A stretch of 64,000 nucleotides of DNA from Bacillus sp. sid0103 (GCF_019219025.1 NZ_JAHUWN010000023.1:1-64000); one strand, 5' to 3'; positions 40,875-49,946 are shown, counted from the first letter of the stretch. A program made the numbers and translations. Notes: generated by a model not told the origin, from the sequence alone.

Positions 40875-42035
40875 TTAAGATACTATTTGCTCATACAATC
40901 GGAGCAGACGGCGCGCACTTTTCTCCCATGTGAAATTTTCATTTACTCTATCTAAACAGTTATGACCCATCTGTTGTACCTTTTCGGGATCGTTTAAGAG
41001 TTGAATAACATAATTTGTTAGTTCTGCCTCTAGATTTTGTGGATTAATCAAATACCCCGTTTTTCCATGTTCAATTACTTCTGGCATTCCCCCAATATTA
41101 GTTGCAATAACGGGGACACCGCATGCCATTGCTTCAACATTCACTAATCCAAATGCTTCATTTGCGATTGAGGGGACTAGTACTAGATCGGCTGCTTTAA
41201 ACCATACATGTATCTCGGCATGTGGAATAAACGATAGAAACCTGACATGATCCGGAAATTTCTGAGCTAACCTATACAAATGCTCCACATAATTCGTCTT
41301 CCGATTGGATCCATAAAACGCACTGCCAGCAATGACTAATAGGGTGTCAGGCACCGCTTGGATAATCGATGGCATTGCCTGAAGTATTTTTTCCACACCT
41401 TTTATCTTTCTTAATCGTCCGACAAATAAGATCATTCTCTTTCCTTCAAGATTCAATGGCAGCTTCGCAGCCTTATTTTCATTTGGTTGATTTGTTGCCC
41501 ACTTTGATTGAAATTGATTCGTGTCCACTCCTAAATAATTAACAAATATTTTAACGGGCTCATAACCTGTTTGATTTATTACATGTTTTTTTAGAAATTG
41601 GCTATTAACAATAATTTTATCAGTTTGCTTTAAACAATTAATTAACTCTTCCTTTCCAATATGGGAAGAGGAAATAAATTTAGTTGAGTGGAGTGATAAC
41701 CATAACTTAGTTTTTGGAAACCTTTTTCTGAGGAGGGGAATAAAATTAGGTCGATTTTCAATTTGAATGATATCGGGTCTGAGTTGAGACAGGGAAGAAA
41801 TGACCTTTGCGAGGTACCTTGTCCATCTTCGATAAATAAACCGAACATAAGAAATATTGCCACGTTTTTCGGACGAGGGCAATTCTTTGGTCTTCTTCCC
41901 AAATATGGTGAATTCTACTTCAGTCTGAAGAGCATTTGTTTGCATTTCAACAACCGTTTCAACCGAGCTTGAAAGAGGAGAGGGAATTGGGAATGAACCT
42001 GGGGTAATGATGGCCACCTTTTGCTTTTTTCTCAT
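40875..42035 (-). CDS. GT4-family glycosyltransferase (CotSA-like)
   Basis: A 386-residue retaining glycosyltransferase of the GT4/GT-B type. The N-terminal Rossmann domain starts KVAIITPGSFPIP, and the C-terminal donor-binding domain has ILFVGRLRKIKGVEKIL and the signature VPSIANEAFGLVNVEAMACG (E-x7-E). A spore-coat glycosyltransferase role like CotSA is inferred from the flanking ATP-grasp and kinase genes. The ATG at 42035 follows GAGGTGG by 8 bp; an upstream GTG is rejected. It is transcribed opposite to the surrounding ATP-grasp genes. Confidence 0.88.
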   Translation of the reverse strand: MRKKQKVAIITPGSFPIPSPLSSSVETVVEMQTNALQTEVEFTIFGKKTKELPSSEKRGNISYVRFIYRRWTRYLAKVISSLSQLRPDIIQIENRPNFIPLLRKRFPKTKLWLSLHSTKFISSSHIGKEELINCLKQTDKIIVNSQFLKKHVINQTGYEPVKIFVNYLGVDTNQFQSKWATNQPNENKAAKLPLNLEGKRMILFVGRLRKIKGVEKILQAMPSIIQAVPDTLLVIAGSAFYGSNRKTNYVEHLYRLAQKFPDHVRFLSFIPHAEIHVWFKAADLVLVPSIANEAFGLVNVEAMACGVPVIATNIGGMPEVIEHGKTGYLINPQNLEAELTNYVIQLLNDPEKVQQMGHNCLDRVNENFTWEKSARRLLRLYEQIVS

Positions 42036-42210
42036 ATGGGAAACCACCTCTTCAATGAATGTATGTTAGTCTATTCATTAATTTATTCAATGTTTCAAAT
42101 AAAATTGGGTATTTGTCTTTGCAGTTATATAAATTTTGCATCTTATAATAAGAAGAAGTTCATTCATGCTACCTGAACGTAAACCCTTTTCATAAGGCGG
42201 GGATAATAGA

Positions 42211-43293
42211 TTGGAACCACAATACATTGGAATTTTATTAAGCGTGCAATTATATCGAGAACTTACTCATGGCAAGAATCCACAAATTCTATCTTTTTAC
42301 GATGAAGCGGGTAAAATAAATGATATCATTCCCATTTATTTGCGATTAGAGAATTTACAACCTGGAGTACAACAGACAATAGGTTATGTAATGGATTCTG
42401 ACGGTAAGTATCGACATACTATAATACCAAAGCCATGGGTGATTCATAATCGCGGTTATCAAAGTTCAAAGGCTGCCAAGATACAGATTAAAAGATTACA
42501 AGATGAAGGGATTATTATTTTTAATGATTGGAATCATCATGGGAAATTCAAAATCCATAAGATATTAGCGGAAAGTGAAGAACTGAAACCACATCTGCCA
42601 AAAACGGTTCAGTTCAATCAGAATAATATGATCGATATGATGGAAAAACATAGCGAGTTAATGGTCAAACCAAGCAGTGGGACATTTGGAAAACGTAACA
42701 TGAAAGCAACTCGCTTGAATGATGGAGAATGGTTGTTATCCTATCCTTATAACGACTCGTATTTGGAGAAAATTTATCCTGCAAAACAGCTGCCATTGAA
42801 AATAAATTCCTTGGTAAATAGGGGTTTATATATCATCCAGGAGAGAATTGCACTAGCAGAATATTATAAAAATCCATTTGACCTGCGCGTATCCGTTCAA
42901 CGCAATGGCGAGGGAGAATGGCAAGTGACAGGAATGGTAGGGAAAGTAGCAAAAACAGGAAGTTTCGTTACCAATGTTGCCAGAGGCGGTACCTGTTTTG
43001 CTCTAGATGAGATTCTAAGCAACTTCCCGCGGCTTAATGAAAAACAAGTAGTTGATGACGTGAAACGTTTAGCGTTAAGGGTTGCACAACATTTGGAAAA
43101 TCACATGAATAACCTGGCAGATATGGGTCTTGATATCGGGATTACTGGCGAAGGTTTTCCGATGTTTATCGAATGTAATGCACGCGACCTAAGGTTTGCG
43201 TTTCGTGAAGCCTTATTACTCGACACATGGAAAGAAACGTATCTTACGCCAATTAGGTATGGCAAATATTTGTTAACTTCAAGAAATAGCTAA
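42211..43293 (+). CDS. YheC/YheD-family ATP-grasp protein
   Basis: A 360-residue YheC/YheD ATP-grasp protein. Family blocks are WVIHNRGY, VKPSSGTFGKRNMKA (nucleotide loop), ERIALAEYYKNPFDLRVSVQRN, NVARGGTCFALDEIL and the metal-binding end DMGLDIGITGEGFPMFIECNARD. In B. subtilis the family is associated with the spore coat. Start is TTG after GGCGGGGA. It begins a rightward operon with the two following ATP-grasp genes and is divergent from the glycosyltransferase gene. Confidence 0.88.
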   Translation: MEPQYIGILLSVQLYRELTHGKNPQILSFYDEAGKINDIIPIYLRLENLQPGVQQTIGYVMDSDGKYRHTIIPKPWVIHNRGYQSSKAAKIQIKRLQDEGIIIFNDWNHHGKFKIHKILAESEELKPHLPKTVQFNQNNMIDMMEKHSELMVKPSSGTFGKRNMKATRLNDGEWLLSYPYNDSYLEKIYPAKQLPLKINSLVNRGLYIIQERIALAEYYKNPFDLRVSVQRNGEGEWQVTGMVGKVAKTGSFVTNVARGGTCFALDEILSNFPRLNEKQVVDDVKRLALRVAQHLENHMNNLADMGLDIGITGEGFPMFIECNARDLRFAFREALLLDTWKETYLTPIRYGKYLLTSRNS

Positions 43294-43318
43294 TAAAAAA
43301 AAGAGGAAGTAGGTTGGT

Positions 43319-44542
43319 ATGCAAACCATTGTCTTTATTGGAAGTAATAAATCAGGAACGAGCCGAGAAGCTCTCAACATTTCAACAGCAATGGGCTATT
43401 ATACGGTTCTATTAACAAACAGAAGTGAATTTGTAAAACAGCAAGAGGAATTCCAAGAAGTTCATCGAATGGTCTATGTCGAAAATTTAATGGATAAGGA
43501 GCTAGTACTTTCCATAATTAAGGAACTTGAAGAAGCTCAAAAACAAATTTGTGCGGTCATTAGTTTCATTGATCCGGTTGTCTCTTTTGCTGCACGAATC
43601 TCAGCAGAGTTAGGACTTTACCAAATATCCACGGATGCTCTTGCAACCATGGAGGAAAAGACACTTTTTCGTGATCAACTTAAAGTGCTTCCGGTTTCAC
43701 CTCGGTTTACGGTCTATGATGGAGAACAATCCATTTTGCAATGTGTAGAGGAATATTATTATTATTTACCCCTTATCTTAAAGTCACCTGTTTCCAATGG
43801 GTCTAAGGATGTACTACTAGTTGAAACTTCTCTTGAATTTAAGGAGGGATTAAACTATTTAAATAAGAAATTTCCAACTAGCCCCATATTGATAGAAGAA
43901 TATCTAATTGGGACGCAATATTTAATTGAAGTTATCGTGAAGGATGGGCACATATCCATGGTGGCTATCATTGAACAGGAAATACTTTCGGGTGAACGTT
44001 TTATTATTACGGGGTATCGTTTTCCAGCAGTGTTAGAGCATGAGGCATTCGAGGATTTACATCTAGCGGTTACGAGTATTATCCAAGCACTTGGATTAGT
44101 CAATGGCACGTGCCATTTAGAAATGAGGCTCATTAATGGAGTGTGGAAGTTAATTGAGATAAATCCTAGAATGTCAGGCGGAGCAATGAATAAAATTATT
44201 CAAGAGGGGACTGGAATTAACTTAGTGAAAGAAACACTTAAGCTGTTTTTAGGGGAAGAACTAAACCTAGAACCAACGCTAAGGAATCATGTATTTGCTA
44301 AATTTCTTACTATCAATTCGCGCGGCCGCCTTATTAAGGTTACCGGGAAAATTAAGGCAGCTAGTTATGACGGTGTTAAGGAGGTTTTTGTGAAACCAAG
44401 GAAAGGTGCGATATTGACTAAGCCATATTCACTAGGTGATCGTTACGCTTATGTAATTGCTTCAGCTGATACACCTGAAAAGGCCGAAGAGATAGCATTG
44501 ACAGCTGCGAAAGAAATCAAGTTTTACTTAGAGCCACTATAA
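43319..44542 (+). CDS. ATP-grasp carboxylate-amine ligase, L-amino-acid-ligase-like
   Basis: A 407-residue ATP-grasp enzyme of a different class from its neighbours, resembling BacD/carbamoyl-phosphate-synthase-type ligases that join a carboxylate to an amine. The N-terminal Rossmann-like domain starts IVFIGSNKSGTSREAL. The ATP-grasp core has LILKSPVSNGSKDVLLV and LIEEYLIGTQYLIEVIV, and the metal-binding loop HLEMRLINGVWKLIEINPRMSGG. The residues needed for catalysis appear present. A likely reaction is peptide or amide bond formation; the substrate is unknown. AAGAGGAAG lies before the ATG. Confidence 0.85.
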   Translation: MQTIVFIGSNKSGTSREALNISTAMGYYTVLLTNRSEFVKQQEEFQEVHRMVYVENLMDKELVLSIIKELEEAQKQICAVISFIDPVVSFAARISAELGLYQISTDALATMEEKTLFRDQLKVLPVSPRFTVYDGEQSILQCVEEYYYYLPLILKSPVSNGSKDVLLVETSLEFKEGLNYLNKKFPTSPILIEEYLIGTQYLIEVIVKDGHISMVAIIEQEILSGERFIITGYRFPAVLEHEAFEDLHLAVTSIIQALGLVNGTCHLEMRLINGVWKLIEINPRMSGGAMNKIIQEGTGINLVKETLKLFLGEELNLEPTLRNHVFAKFLTINSRGRLIKVTGKIKAASYDGVKEVFVKPRKGAILTKPYSLGDRYAYVIASADTPEKAEEIALTAAKEIKFYLEPL

Positions 44543-44552
44543 GGATGTGAGG

Positions 44553-45581
44553 ATGTTGTTGTCAATCGGGATGCTTCACTATCAAAAAAATCCGACTGAG
44601 GTTAGGAAAGCTTATCCTTTTGCTGCTGTGGCCAAAATGGAAGGAATTCCTTTTTATTATTTTACTTTCAATAATGTGGATTTTAAAAGATTGAAAATTA
44701 ACGGATGGGAATACATCGATGGTGAATGGACACAAACGGTTGTCGACTTTCCAACCGTCATCATAAACAGTTGCAACCCTAAAACAAAAAAGCAAAATGA
44801 AATCTCGAAAAGACTAAAGGAATATGTACTATTTACAAGTTATCCTGTTGGAAATAAGCTCAAAGTATATAAAAAAGTTCTTCATGGGAAACAATTCTCC
44901 AGATATCTCATTCCTTCTACTAAATTAAGGAATCCGGCAGAATGTATCAGGTTTTTCGATGAACAGTCCCGAGCTGTGATCAAGCCTTTAAGTGGCAATC
45001 AAGGGAAAAAAGTATTGTTTATCGAAAAGCTGAACGACCAGCAATTTTACCAATTAACTGACGGACAGAATGTTACAAAACTCCACCAAAAGGAATTGGA
45101 AACGCTGATTGCAGACTTGATTCTCGAACGTAAATATTTGCTGCAGCCTTTTATTGAATGTAAAACAAAAAATGAATTAACCTATGATTTTCGCTTGCAT
45201 GTCCAAAAAAATGGCAGCGGTTTATGGGAAATCAATTTAATATACCCTCGAATTAGTGGTGACGGCAAATTGATAAGTAATATAAGCAGCGGTGGATATC
45301 GCGGTGACTTGGAGCCATTTCTGCTGCATGAATTTGATGAGGAGTCTGACCAAGTTAAATTAGCTCTTGAGCAATTTGCGCTATCATTTTCTAGCCATTT
45401 TGAATCATTATACGCTCATTCTTTTGATGAACTGGGCATTGATGTTGGAATAGATAAACAATATAGGTTATGGATCTTTGAAGTTAATTGGAGGCCGGGG
45501 TGTAAACATAGGGAATTTGAAGTAGCCCGGCGGTTAATTCCCTATTGTCAGTATCTTGCTAATTTTAACTTAAACACATGA
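44553..45581 (+). CDS. YheC/YheD-family ATP-grasp protein (third copy)
   Basis: A 342-residue YheC/YheD-type ATP-grasp protein, with VIKPLSGNQGKKVLFI (nucleotide loop), LQPFIECKTKNELTYDFRLHVQKN, NISSGGYRGDLEPFL and the metal-binding end ELGIDVGIDKQYRLWIFEVNWRPG. It is the most diverged of the three in this cluster, starting SIGMLHYQKNPTEVRKAY. The ATG at 44553 lies 7 bp after AAGGA; a GTG 6 bases upstream is in frame but overlaps that site. It starts 10 bp after the ligase gene stop, so the two are co-transcribed. A strong terminator follows. Confidence 0.85.
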   Translation: MLLSIGMLHYQKNPTEVRKAYPFAAVAKMEGIPFYYFTFNNVDFKRLKINGWEYIDGEWTQTVVDFPTVIINSCNPKTKKQNEISKRLKEYVLFTSYPVGNKLKVYKKVLHGKQFSRYLIPSTKLRNPAECIRFFDEQSRAVIKPLSGNQGKKVLFIEKLNDQQFYQLTDGQNVTKLHQKELETLIADLILERKYLLQPFIECKTKNELTYDFRLHVQKNGSGLWEINLIYPRISGDGKLISNISSGGYRGDLEPFLLHEFDEESDQVKLALEQFALSFSSHFESLYAHSFDELGIDVGIDKQYRLWIFEVNWRPGCKHREFEVARRLIPYCQYLANFNLNT

Positions 45582-45618
45582 AACTGGCTGGCATACCCTT
45601 GGCAGCCAGTTTCATGTT
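45578..45618. terminator. Rho-independent terminator after the ATP-grasp operon
   Basis: The stem CATGAAACTGGCTG / CAGCCAGTTTCATG is perfect over 14 bp. It also lies 3' of the leftward sspL-like gene. Confidence 0.85.
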
Positions 45619-45624
45619 TATGCA

Positions 45625-45762
45625 TCATTTCGTATTTTTCTTTTTAGCGGCATTTTCTAATTTACTTTTCGGCTCCTCAGCAAACTCTGCATCTTTACCA
45701 TATCCTTGAGGATTAACCCCTGATGCTTTCACGCCTCGATTCGAATGGCCATTTTTAATCAT
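45625..45762 (-). CDS. sspL: Small acid-soluble spore protein SspL-like
   Basis: A 45-residue Lys/Gly/Asn-rich protein starting MIKNGHSNRGVKASGVNPQG and ending ENAAKKKNTK. It shares the GVxPQG core and the KSKLENAAKKKNTK-like tail with B. subtilis SspL (GGVTPQG, ELEERAKKSNTK). Minor SASPs of this type are made in the forespore. GGGAGGTGA lies 5-7 bp before the ATG. It is a single gene, convergent with the ATP-grasp operon. Confidence 0.8.
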   Translation of the reverse strand: MIKNGHSNRGVKASGVNPQGYGKDAEFAEEPKSKLENAAKKKNTK

Positions 45763-45842
45763 CTACGTCACCTCCCACTTTTTTAGTATTTCCAGATGGA
45801 ATAATAAAACTCAGGCTTTCGAACAATAGTAACAGGGGTGAT

Positions 45843-46337
45843 ATGATGAACAAAGGTGTTTATTTAGCACTTTTCAGCATGGGACTAGCACAAGGGATAA
45901 AAATTCCCATTCACTTTTTTAAAAAGAAAGAATGGCGCCCCGAACTATTCTTTGGTACGGGCGGGATGCCAAGTTCCCATTCAGCCGGGGTTTCTACTTT
46001 AACAACCTATATTGCGATGCAGCGCGGCCTGCCAACCTTTGATTTTGCCCTTTCGCTCATCTATGGATTAATTGTCATGTATGATGCACAAGGTGTAAGA
46101 AGACAAACTGGGGAACTGACATTAAAGGTAAATTCAATGAATGAATTAATTGAAAAAATTCACAAGGAAGAAAGTGTTGAATTTAAACAGGACTCTCCAA
46201 AAAAGTTAAAAGAAATGTTAGGCCATGAACCCGAAGAGGTTGTCGGAGGGGCAATTTTAGGTGTTTTGGTGGGAGTCATTGGTCACCTGTGTACAAAAAA
46301 GAATAGAAAATTCCTGAAATTTAAGTTAAGATTTTAA
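45843..46337 (+). CDS. Divergent PAP2 family protein (YuiD/DUF212)
   Basis: A 164-residue membrane protein of the DUF212 (divergent PAP2, acid phosphatase/vanadium-dependent haloperoxidase-related) family. It has the phosphatase-like motif GGMPSSHSAGVSTL (residues 40-53), then LIYGLIVMYDAQGVRRQTGE and the C-terminal LGHEPEEVVGGAILGVLVG. About four membrane segments are seen. B. subtilis YuiD is the closest recalled relative; its substrate is unknown. AGGGGTGAT precedes two adjacent ATG codons, and either could start. Confidence 0.88.
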   Translation: MMNKGVYLALFSMGLAQGIKIPIHFFKKKEWRPELFFGTGGMPSSHSAGVSTLTTYIAMQRGLPTFDFALSLIYGLIVMYDAQGVRRQTGELTLKVNSMNELIEKIHKEESVEFKQDSPKKLKEMLGHEPEEVVGGAILGVLVGVIGHLCTKKNRKFLKFKLRF

Positions 46338-46366
46338 AGGAATATTCAGAGTTTGTTGGGAGAGGG

Positions 46367-46648
46367 ATGGCAAAGTCGGTGGGAACAGTCGAAGATTATT
46401 TGCATCACTTGAAAGGAAAGGGTTTTCAATTTCAGGAGGATGCAATTGGGTTTATTTTCTTTGGGAAACACTATACAAACGCTTCTGATGAAATAATTAA
46501 TACAGCCATTGAACTAACATTAAAAGCACAAAAAAGTTTTGATGGCAGTTTTTATGTATCATTACTGGAAACCTTAATTTCTAACAGAATAAACACCAGG
46601 AAAGAAGCCATTAGATTCGTTAAAGAAAAGGAAATATTAGCAATATAA
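46367..46648 (+). CDS. DUF6123-like small protein
   Basis: A 93-residue helical cytoplasmic protein with the block GKHYTNASDEIINTAIEL followed by TLKAQKSFDGSFYVSLLETL, which I recall from a conserved Bacillaceae family annotated DUF6123. The function is unknown. GGGAGAGGG abuts the ATG at 46367; an in-frame GTG 12 bases on would have more usual spacing. A terminator follows. Confidence 0.7.
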   Translation: MAKSVGTVEDYLHHLKGKGFQFQEDAIGFIFFGKHYTNASDEIINTAIELTLKAQKSFDGSFYVSLLETLISNRINTRKEAIRFVKEKEILAI

Positions 46649-46651
46649 TGA

Positions 46652-46683
46652 AGAAAAAACTCCCTTCAAAGGGAGTTTTTTTA
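46652..46683. terminator. Rho-independent terminator between converging genes
   Basis: The stem AAAAACTCCCTT / AAGGGAGTTTTT with a short loop can serve both directions. Confidence 0.85.
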
Positions 46684-47610
46684 TGAGATATTATCTTCAA
46701 AACCTTTACTTTTTTTAAGGAAAGATAATTTTTTGGTTGGGAGTTCAGCGAAAATCATACCTGCAAATATGAGGAAGCAGCCAATTAGTGCACTATAGGA
46801 AAGCCGTTCATTTGCCCAATAAAAACCGGTAATCGCTGCAAACACGGGCTCCATCGCAAAAATTAACGCTACTCTTGTGGCTGAAGTATACTTTTGAAAA
46901 TTAGTTTGAATTAAAAACGCCAGCGCAGTTGCAAACATGCTCGTGATTACCAAAGCAACCAGCACATCTTTTGAGAGTAGGATCTCGGGATCAACTGACT
47001 TCCTCCAATCTTCAAAAAGGAACGAGGATATGATAGATAATATGGCCACGGTTGTAATTTGGATAACAGTTAACAGCAGTGTTGGATATTTATTGCTAAA
47101 TTTACCAGTATAGATAATTTGAAGGGCAAAACTGATGGCACAAATGAAGACGAAGCCATCTCCTCTATTCAATCCAGTTACATCAGTCATTGTCAGCAGG
47201 AATAAGCCGATTGTCGCTGTTAACACACCTAATACTGCATTTCTGGTGGGAAACTGTTTTAATAACATCATGGAAAACAATGGAACTAGAACAACGTTTA
47301 GCCCCGTAATAAATCCTGCTTTGGAAGAAGTAGTATATAACAGACCGATTGTTTGGGTAGCATAACCAAGAAAAAGCCAAAATCCGATAAATACACCCGA
47401 TAACAGTAACTTAGCATTCAATTTTTTTAACTGCTCTTTATCAACAATGACAAGGCAGAGAACCAATATGATGGCAGCAGAAAGAAAGCGAATGCTATTA
47501 AAAGAAAATGGTTCAAGGAAATCAATCGCATTTTGAACTAAAACAAAAGTTGAACCCCAAATAATTGTAACAAAGAGCAAACTTAAATCTGCAATTAAAG
47601 GTTTTTTCAT
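46681..47610 (-). CDS. EamA/DMT-family transporter
   Basis: A 309-residue membrane protein with about ten hydrophobic helices arranged as two EamA repeats. The first repeat begins LLFVTIIWGSTFVLVQ and the second contains ALAFLIQTNFQKYTSATRVALIFAMEPVFAA, a typical EamA C-terminal block. Family members export amino acids or other small metabolites; the substrate is unknown. It follows the RNase H-like gene by 6 bp on the same strand, so the two are co-transcribed. AAGGAGC lies about 12 bp before the ATG. Confidence 0.9.
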   Translation of the reverse strand: MKKPLIADLSLLFVTIIWGSTFVLVQNAIDFLEPFSFNSIRFLSAAIILVLCLVIVDKEQLKKLNAKLLLSGVFIGFWLFLGYATQTIGLLYTTSSKAGFITGLNVVLVPLFSMMLLKQFPTRNAVLGVLTATIGLFLLTMTDVTGLNRGDGFVFICAISFALQIIYTGKFSNKYPTLLLTVIQITTVAILSIISSFLFEDWRKSVDPEILLSKDVLVALVITSMFATALAFLIQTNFQKYTSATRVALIFAMEPVFAAITGFYWANERLSYSALIGCFLIFAGMIFAELPTKKLSFLKKSKGFEDNIS

Positions 47611-47616
47611 GATGTT

Positions 47617-48039
47617 TCATTGCTCCTTGGAAAGATTTTTTCGAATGGCCAGCCGTGCCAATTCATCGGCAGCCTTGTTTTCAGCACTTGGGATCCATTT
47701 CATAAAAAACAATGGGATTTGTTTGGATAACTGTAAAGCCTGCTCAAGTAATGGTGTGTATAACTTGTTTTTAACAAATTCTTTTTCAACTGCCTGGTTA
47801 ACTAATTGAGAATCAGTACGAAAAGACAAGACGGATTCTTGAAATCCTTTTTCTAAACAAATCTCTAATGCTTTAATAAATGCATGATATTCTGCTTCAT
47901 GATTTGACATGTTTCCTAACGGAATCGAATATTTTTCAGTAATGCCATTTCCTTTAATAAATATCCCGGCCCCGCTAGGTCCAGGGTTTCCAGCACTAGC
48001 CCCGTCAATATAAACCTCAATCAATATTGTTTCCTCCAT
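47617..48039 (-). CDS. ypdQ: RNase HI-like protein (YpdQ-like)
   Basis: A 140-residue protein with the RNase H fold: YIDGASAGNPGPSGAG at the start, SNHEAEYHAF, RTDSQLVNQA and NKAADELARLA. All four candidate catalytic acids are present (D12, E50, D76, D125), so it could be active. Homologues of this group (B. subtilis YpdQ) lack the basic protrusion of E. coli RNase HI, as seen here. GGAGG lies upstream of the ATG. The paralogous ypeP gene lies divergently next door. Confidence 0.85.
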   Translation of the reverse strand: MEETILIEVYIDGASAGNPGPSGAGIFIKGNGITEKYSIPLGNMSNHEAEYHAFIKALEICLEKGFQESVLSFRTDSQLVNQAVEKEFVKNKLYTPLLEQALQLSKQIPLFFMKWIPSAENKAADELARLAIRKNLSKEQ

Positions 48040-48220
48040 ACATGTATTATTGAAAGTTTATCATATTTCTTTTAAGGCAGAAAATATATATTCTTATTAC
48101 TCCTATGAAGATGGGTATGATAAGAATATATTAGAATAAGTTAAGATTAATTGGTAGAAATTTCTGGATGGAATTATAAATGAAATGGCCATTTAAATCT
48201 ATAGAGAAAGGTTGAAGACA

Positions 48221-48877
48221 TTGAATTATAGGTTAGAGTGGATGTATAAAACAAAAAGCAATGAAAAAGTTCAGTTTTCTTCTGAATTGGTAACCGGTGA
48301 AGTAGCCATACAAATTGGTGAGGAGCTTGAAAGTACCGGGAAGGTATCGGATTTGTTATTTTATGATGAGAAAGAAACATCCTGGAACTTGAAGGAAATG
48401 AAAAAATTGTTGACCGAAATTGAAGAAGATCCTCATGAAATAACCGTTTATTTTGATGGTGGCTTTCAGATAGAAACTAATCAAGCAGGTCTAGGAGCTG
48501 TTATTTTTTTTAAACAGGGTAAAAAGAAATACCGTATCCGCGCGAATGAACGAATTGATGAATTGGATACAAATAATGAAGCAGAATATGCCGCTTTTTA
48601 TTATGCGTTAAATATTTTAGAGGATTTGGGAGTACATCATTTGTCCTGTGAATTTAAGGGAGACTCCCAGGTTGTATTAAAACAGTTAGAAGGGGAATGG
48701 CCCTGCTATGAAGATTCTTTGAATAGATGGCTTGACAGGATTGAAGAAAAAATTAAAGCCCTTGGTTTAGTACCAAAATATACATCCATTTCTAGAAAAG
48801 ACAACAAAGAGGCAGATAAATTAGCAACACAAGCATTAGAGGGAAAGGAAATTTTTGCAAAAACATTAATTCTCTAG
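48221..48877 (+). CDS. ypeP: RNase H-like protein YpeP
   Basis: A 218-residue protein: an N-terminal domain of about 80 residues (starts NYRLEWMYKTK) followed by an RNase H domain with TVYFDGGFQIETNQAGLG, NNEAEYAAFYYAL, KGDSQVVLKQL and NKEADKLATQAL. The four catalytic acids are present. The TTG at 48221 was chosen because AGAAAGG lies 9 bp before it; a TTG 9 bases upstream overlaps the ribosome site. It is followed by ypeQ after 20 bp, as in B. subtilis ypeP-ypeQ. Confidence 0.85.
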   Translation: MNYRLEWMYKTKSNEKVQFSSELVTGEVAIQIGEELESTGKVSDLLFYDEKETSWNLKEMKKLLTEIEEDPHEITVYFDGGFQIETNQAGLGAVIFFKQGKKKYRIRANERIDELDTNNEAEYAAFYYALNILEDLGVHHLSCEFKGDSQVVLKQLEGEWPCYEDSLNRWLDRIEEKIKALGLVPKYTSISRKDNKEADKLATQALEGKEIFAKTLIL

Positions 48878-48897
48878 GAAATGGGTGTGAGACTCTT

Positions 48898-49083
48898 GTG
48901 AAGGAATTAAACAGAAGGGAATTGTTGAGTCATGTTGAATCGTTAATGACTCAATACTGTGAAGGCTGCTTTTTACATCAACATTTGAAAAAAGAAGGCG
49001 GGCGAAGAGCAGCACACCGGTTTTGTATTTCACAGTGTACAATAGGAGAACAACTTCAGAAGTATGGGAAGAAATTGAGTTGA
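48898..49083 (+). CDS. ypeQ: Zinc-finger protein YpeQ
   Basis: A 61-residue protein of the small zinc-finger family represented by YpeQ. Candidate ligands lie in YCEGCFLHQHL and HRFCISQCTIGEQL (Cys, Cys, His and two further Cys). The function is unknown. The GTG start has only a weak ribosome site (GGGTGTGAG), and translation may be coupled to ypeP 20 bp upstream. The 3' end is followed by a terminator shared with the leftward csp gene. Confidence 0.85.
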   Translation: MKELNRRELLSHVESLMTQYCEGCFLHQHLKKEGGRRAAHRFCISQCTIGEQLQKYGKKLS

Positions 49084-49107
49084 CCTATTTGAAATAGTGC
49101 TTGAAAT

Positions 49108-49140
49108 AATAAAAAGGCTGACGATATTCGTCAGCCCTAA
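49108..49140. terminator. Terminator between ypeQ and csp
   Basis: The stem GGCTGACGA / TCGTCAGCC is perfect. The run of T is on the leftward side, so it mainly ends the csp transcript. Confidence 0.85.
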
Positions 49141-49153
49141 GGGTTAGTTTAGA

Positions 49154-49354
49154 TTATAGTTTTACAACGTTAGCCGCTTGAGGTCCACGGTTTCCTTCAA
49201 CGATTTCAAAAGAAACTTCTTGGCCTTCTTCTAAAGATTTGAAGCCTTCGCCAGTGATAGCGCTGAAGTGTACGAATACATCGTCGCCGCCTTCTACTTC
49301 AATAAAACCAAAACCTTTTTCATTGTTAAACCATTTAACTTTACCGTTTTGCAT
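49154..49354 (-). CDS. cspD: Cold-shock protein
   Basis: A 66-residue single cold-shock domain, an RNA chaperone that melts secondary structure. RNP1 is KGFGFIEV and RNP2 is VFVHFSAI; the N-terminus [14 protein letters not shown] is closest to Bacillus CspD/CspB. AGGAGGAAG lies about 6-8 bp before the ATG. The 5' leader (49355-49440) with -10-like TATTAT near 49431-49436 is consistent with the long csp leaders in Bacillus. Which paralogue it is cannot be fixed without comparison; position next to ypeQ favours cspD. Confidence 0.9.
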   Translation of the reverse strand: MQNGKVKWFNNEKGFGFIEVEGGDDVFVHFSAITGEGFKSLEEGQEVSFEIVEGNRGPQAANVVKL

Positions 49355-49634
49355 TTACTTCTTCCTCCTAAGCCTTTCAAGCCACCCTTATGGTGCCAAA
49401 GATAAATATTATCATGTAGCTATCTGCACTATAATAGAATGCATATATTAGTTACATGATGCTTTAAATATACAATATTGAAAATTTACAGTCAAGAAAG
49501 GACTTAGGTTTTTTAGTGAAATTAGCATAGATTCTATGAAAATATATGTACAAATGAAAACAGGCCCCTAACATAAAACTACTTTTGCATCATATGTTTA
49601 AATATCTACTATACATGCAGGAGGCGGGGGTTAG

Positions 49635-49919
49635 ATGTACCGATTTTCTATTGAAGGTGCGGATTGGATATTAAGATTTTCACCGCAAGTTTACATTGAT
49701 TCAGTCGAGAAACAGGCTATTTTATTGGCGCTGCTTCATATCGGTGCGGATTTAACTAAATATGCACATGGCAGCGCTTTTATCATTTTTACGAAAAAGA
49801 TTGGCGCGATAGTTTTCGAAGTTGAGAGAATTCCGTCATTAATATTAACAGTTTCAAATATTATCCCCGAGGACAATTGGTATGATCAGGAGTTTACTTC
49901 AATAAAGCAAATAAAATAA
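49635..49919 (+). CDS. Hypothetical protein, 94 residues
   Basis: An unrecognised 94-residue protein starting MYRFSIEGADWILRF. It is of mixed composition with hydrophobic stretches (QAILLALLHIGADL, IIFTKKIGAIVFEV) but no clear membrane helix, signal peptide or Cys motif. AGGAGG is about 9 bp before the ATG, so the gene is well supported. It sits upstream of a 50-residue ORF and topB on the same strand. The 280 bp before it holds the csp promoter region and nothing else visible. Confidence 0.7.
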   Translation: MYRFSIEGADWILRFSPQVYIDSVEKQAILLALLHIGADLTKYAHGSAFIIFTKKIGAIVFEVERIPSLILTVSNIIPEDNWYDQEFTSIKQIK

Positions 49920-49946
49920 TCAGAAGTTCTGGAGGATGGTCATAAA

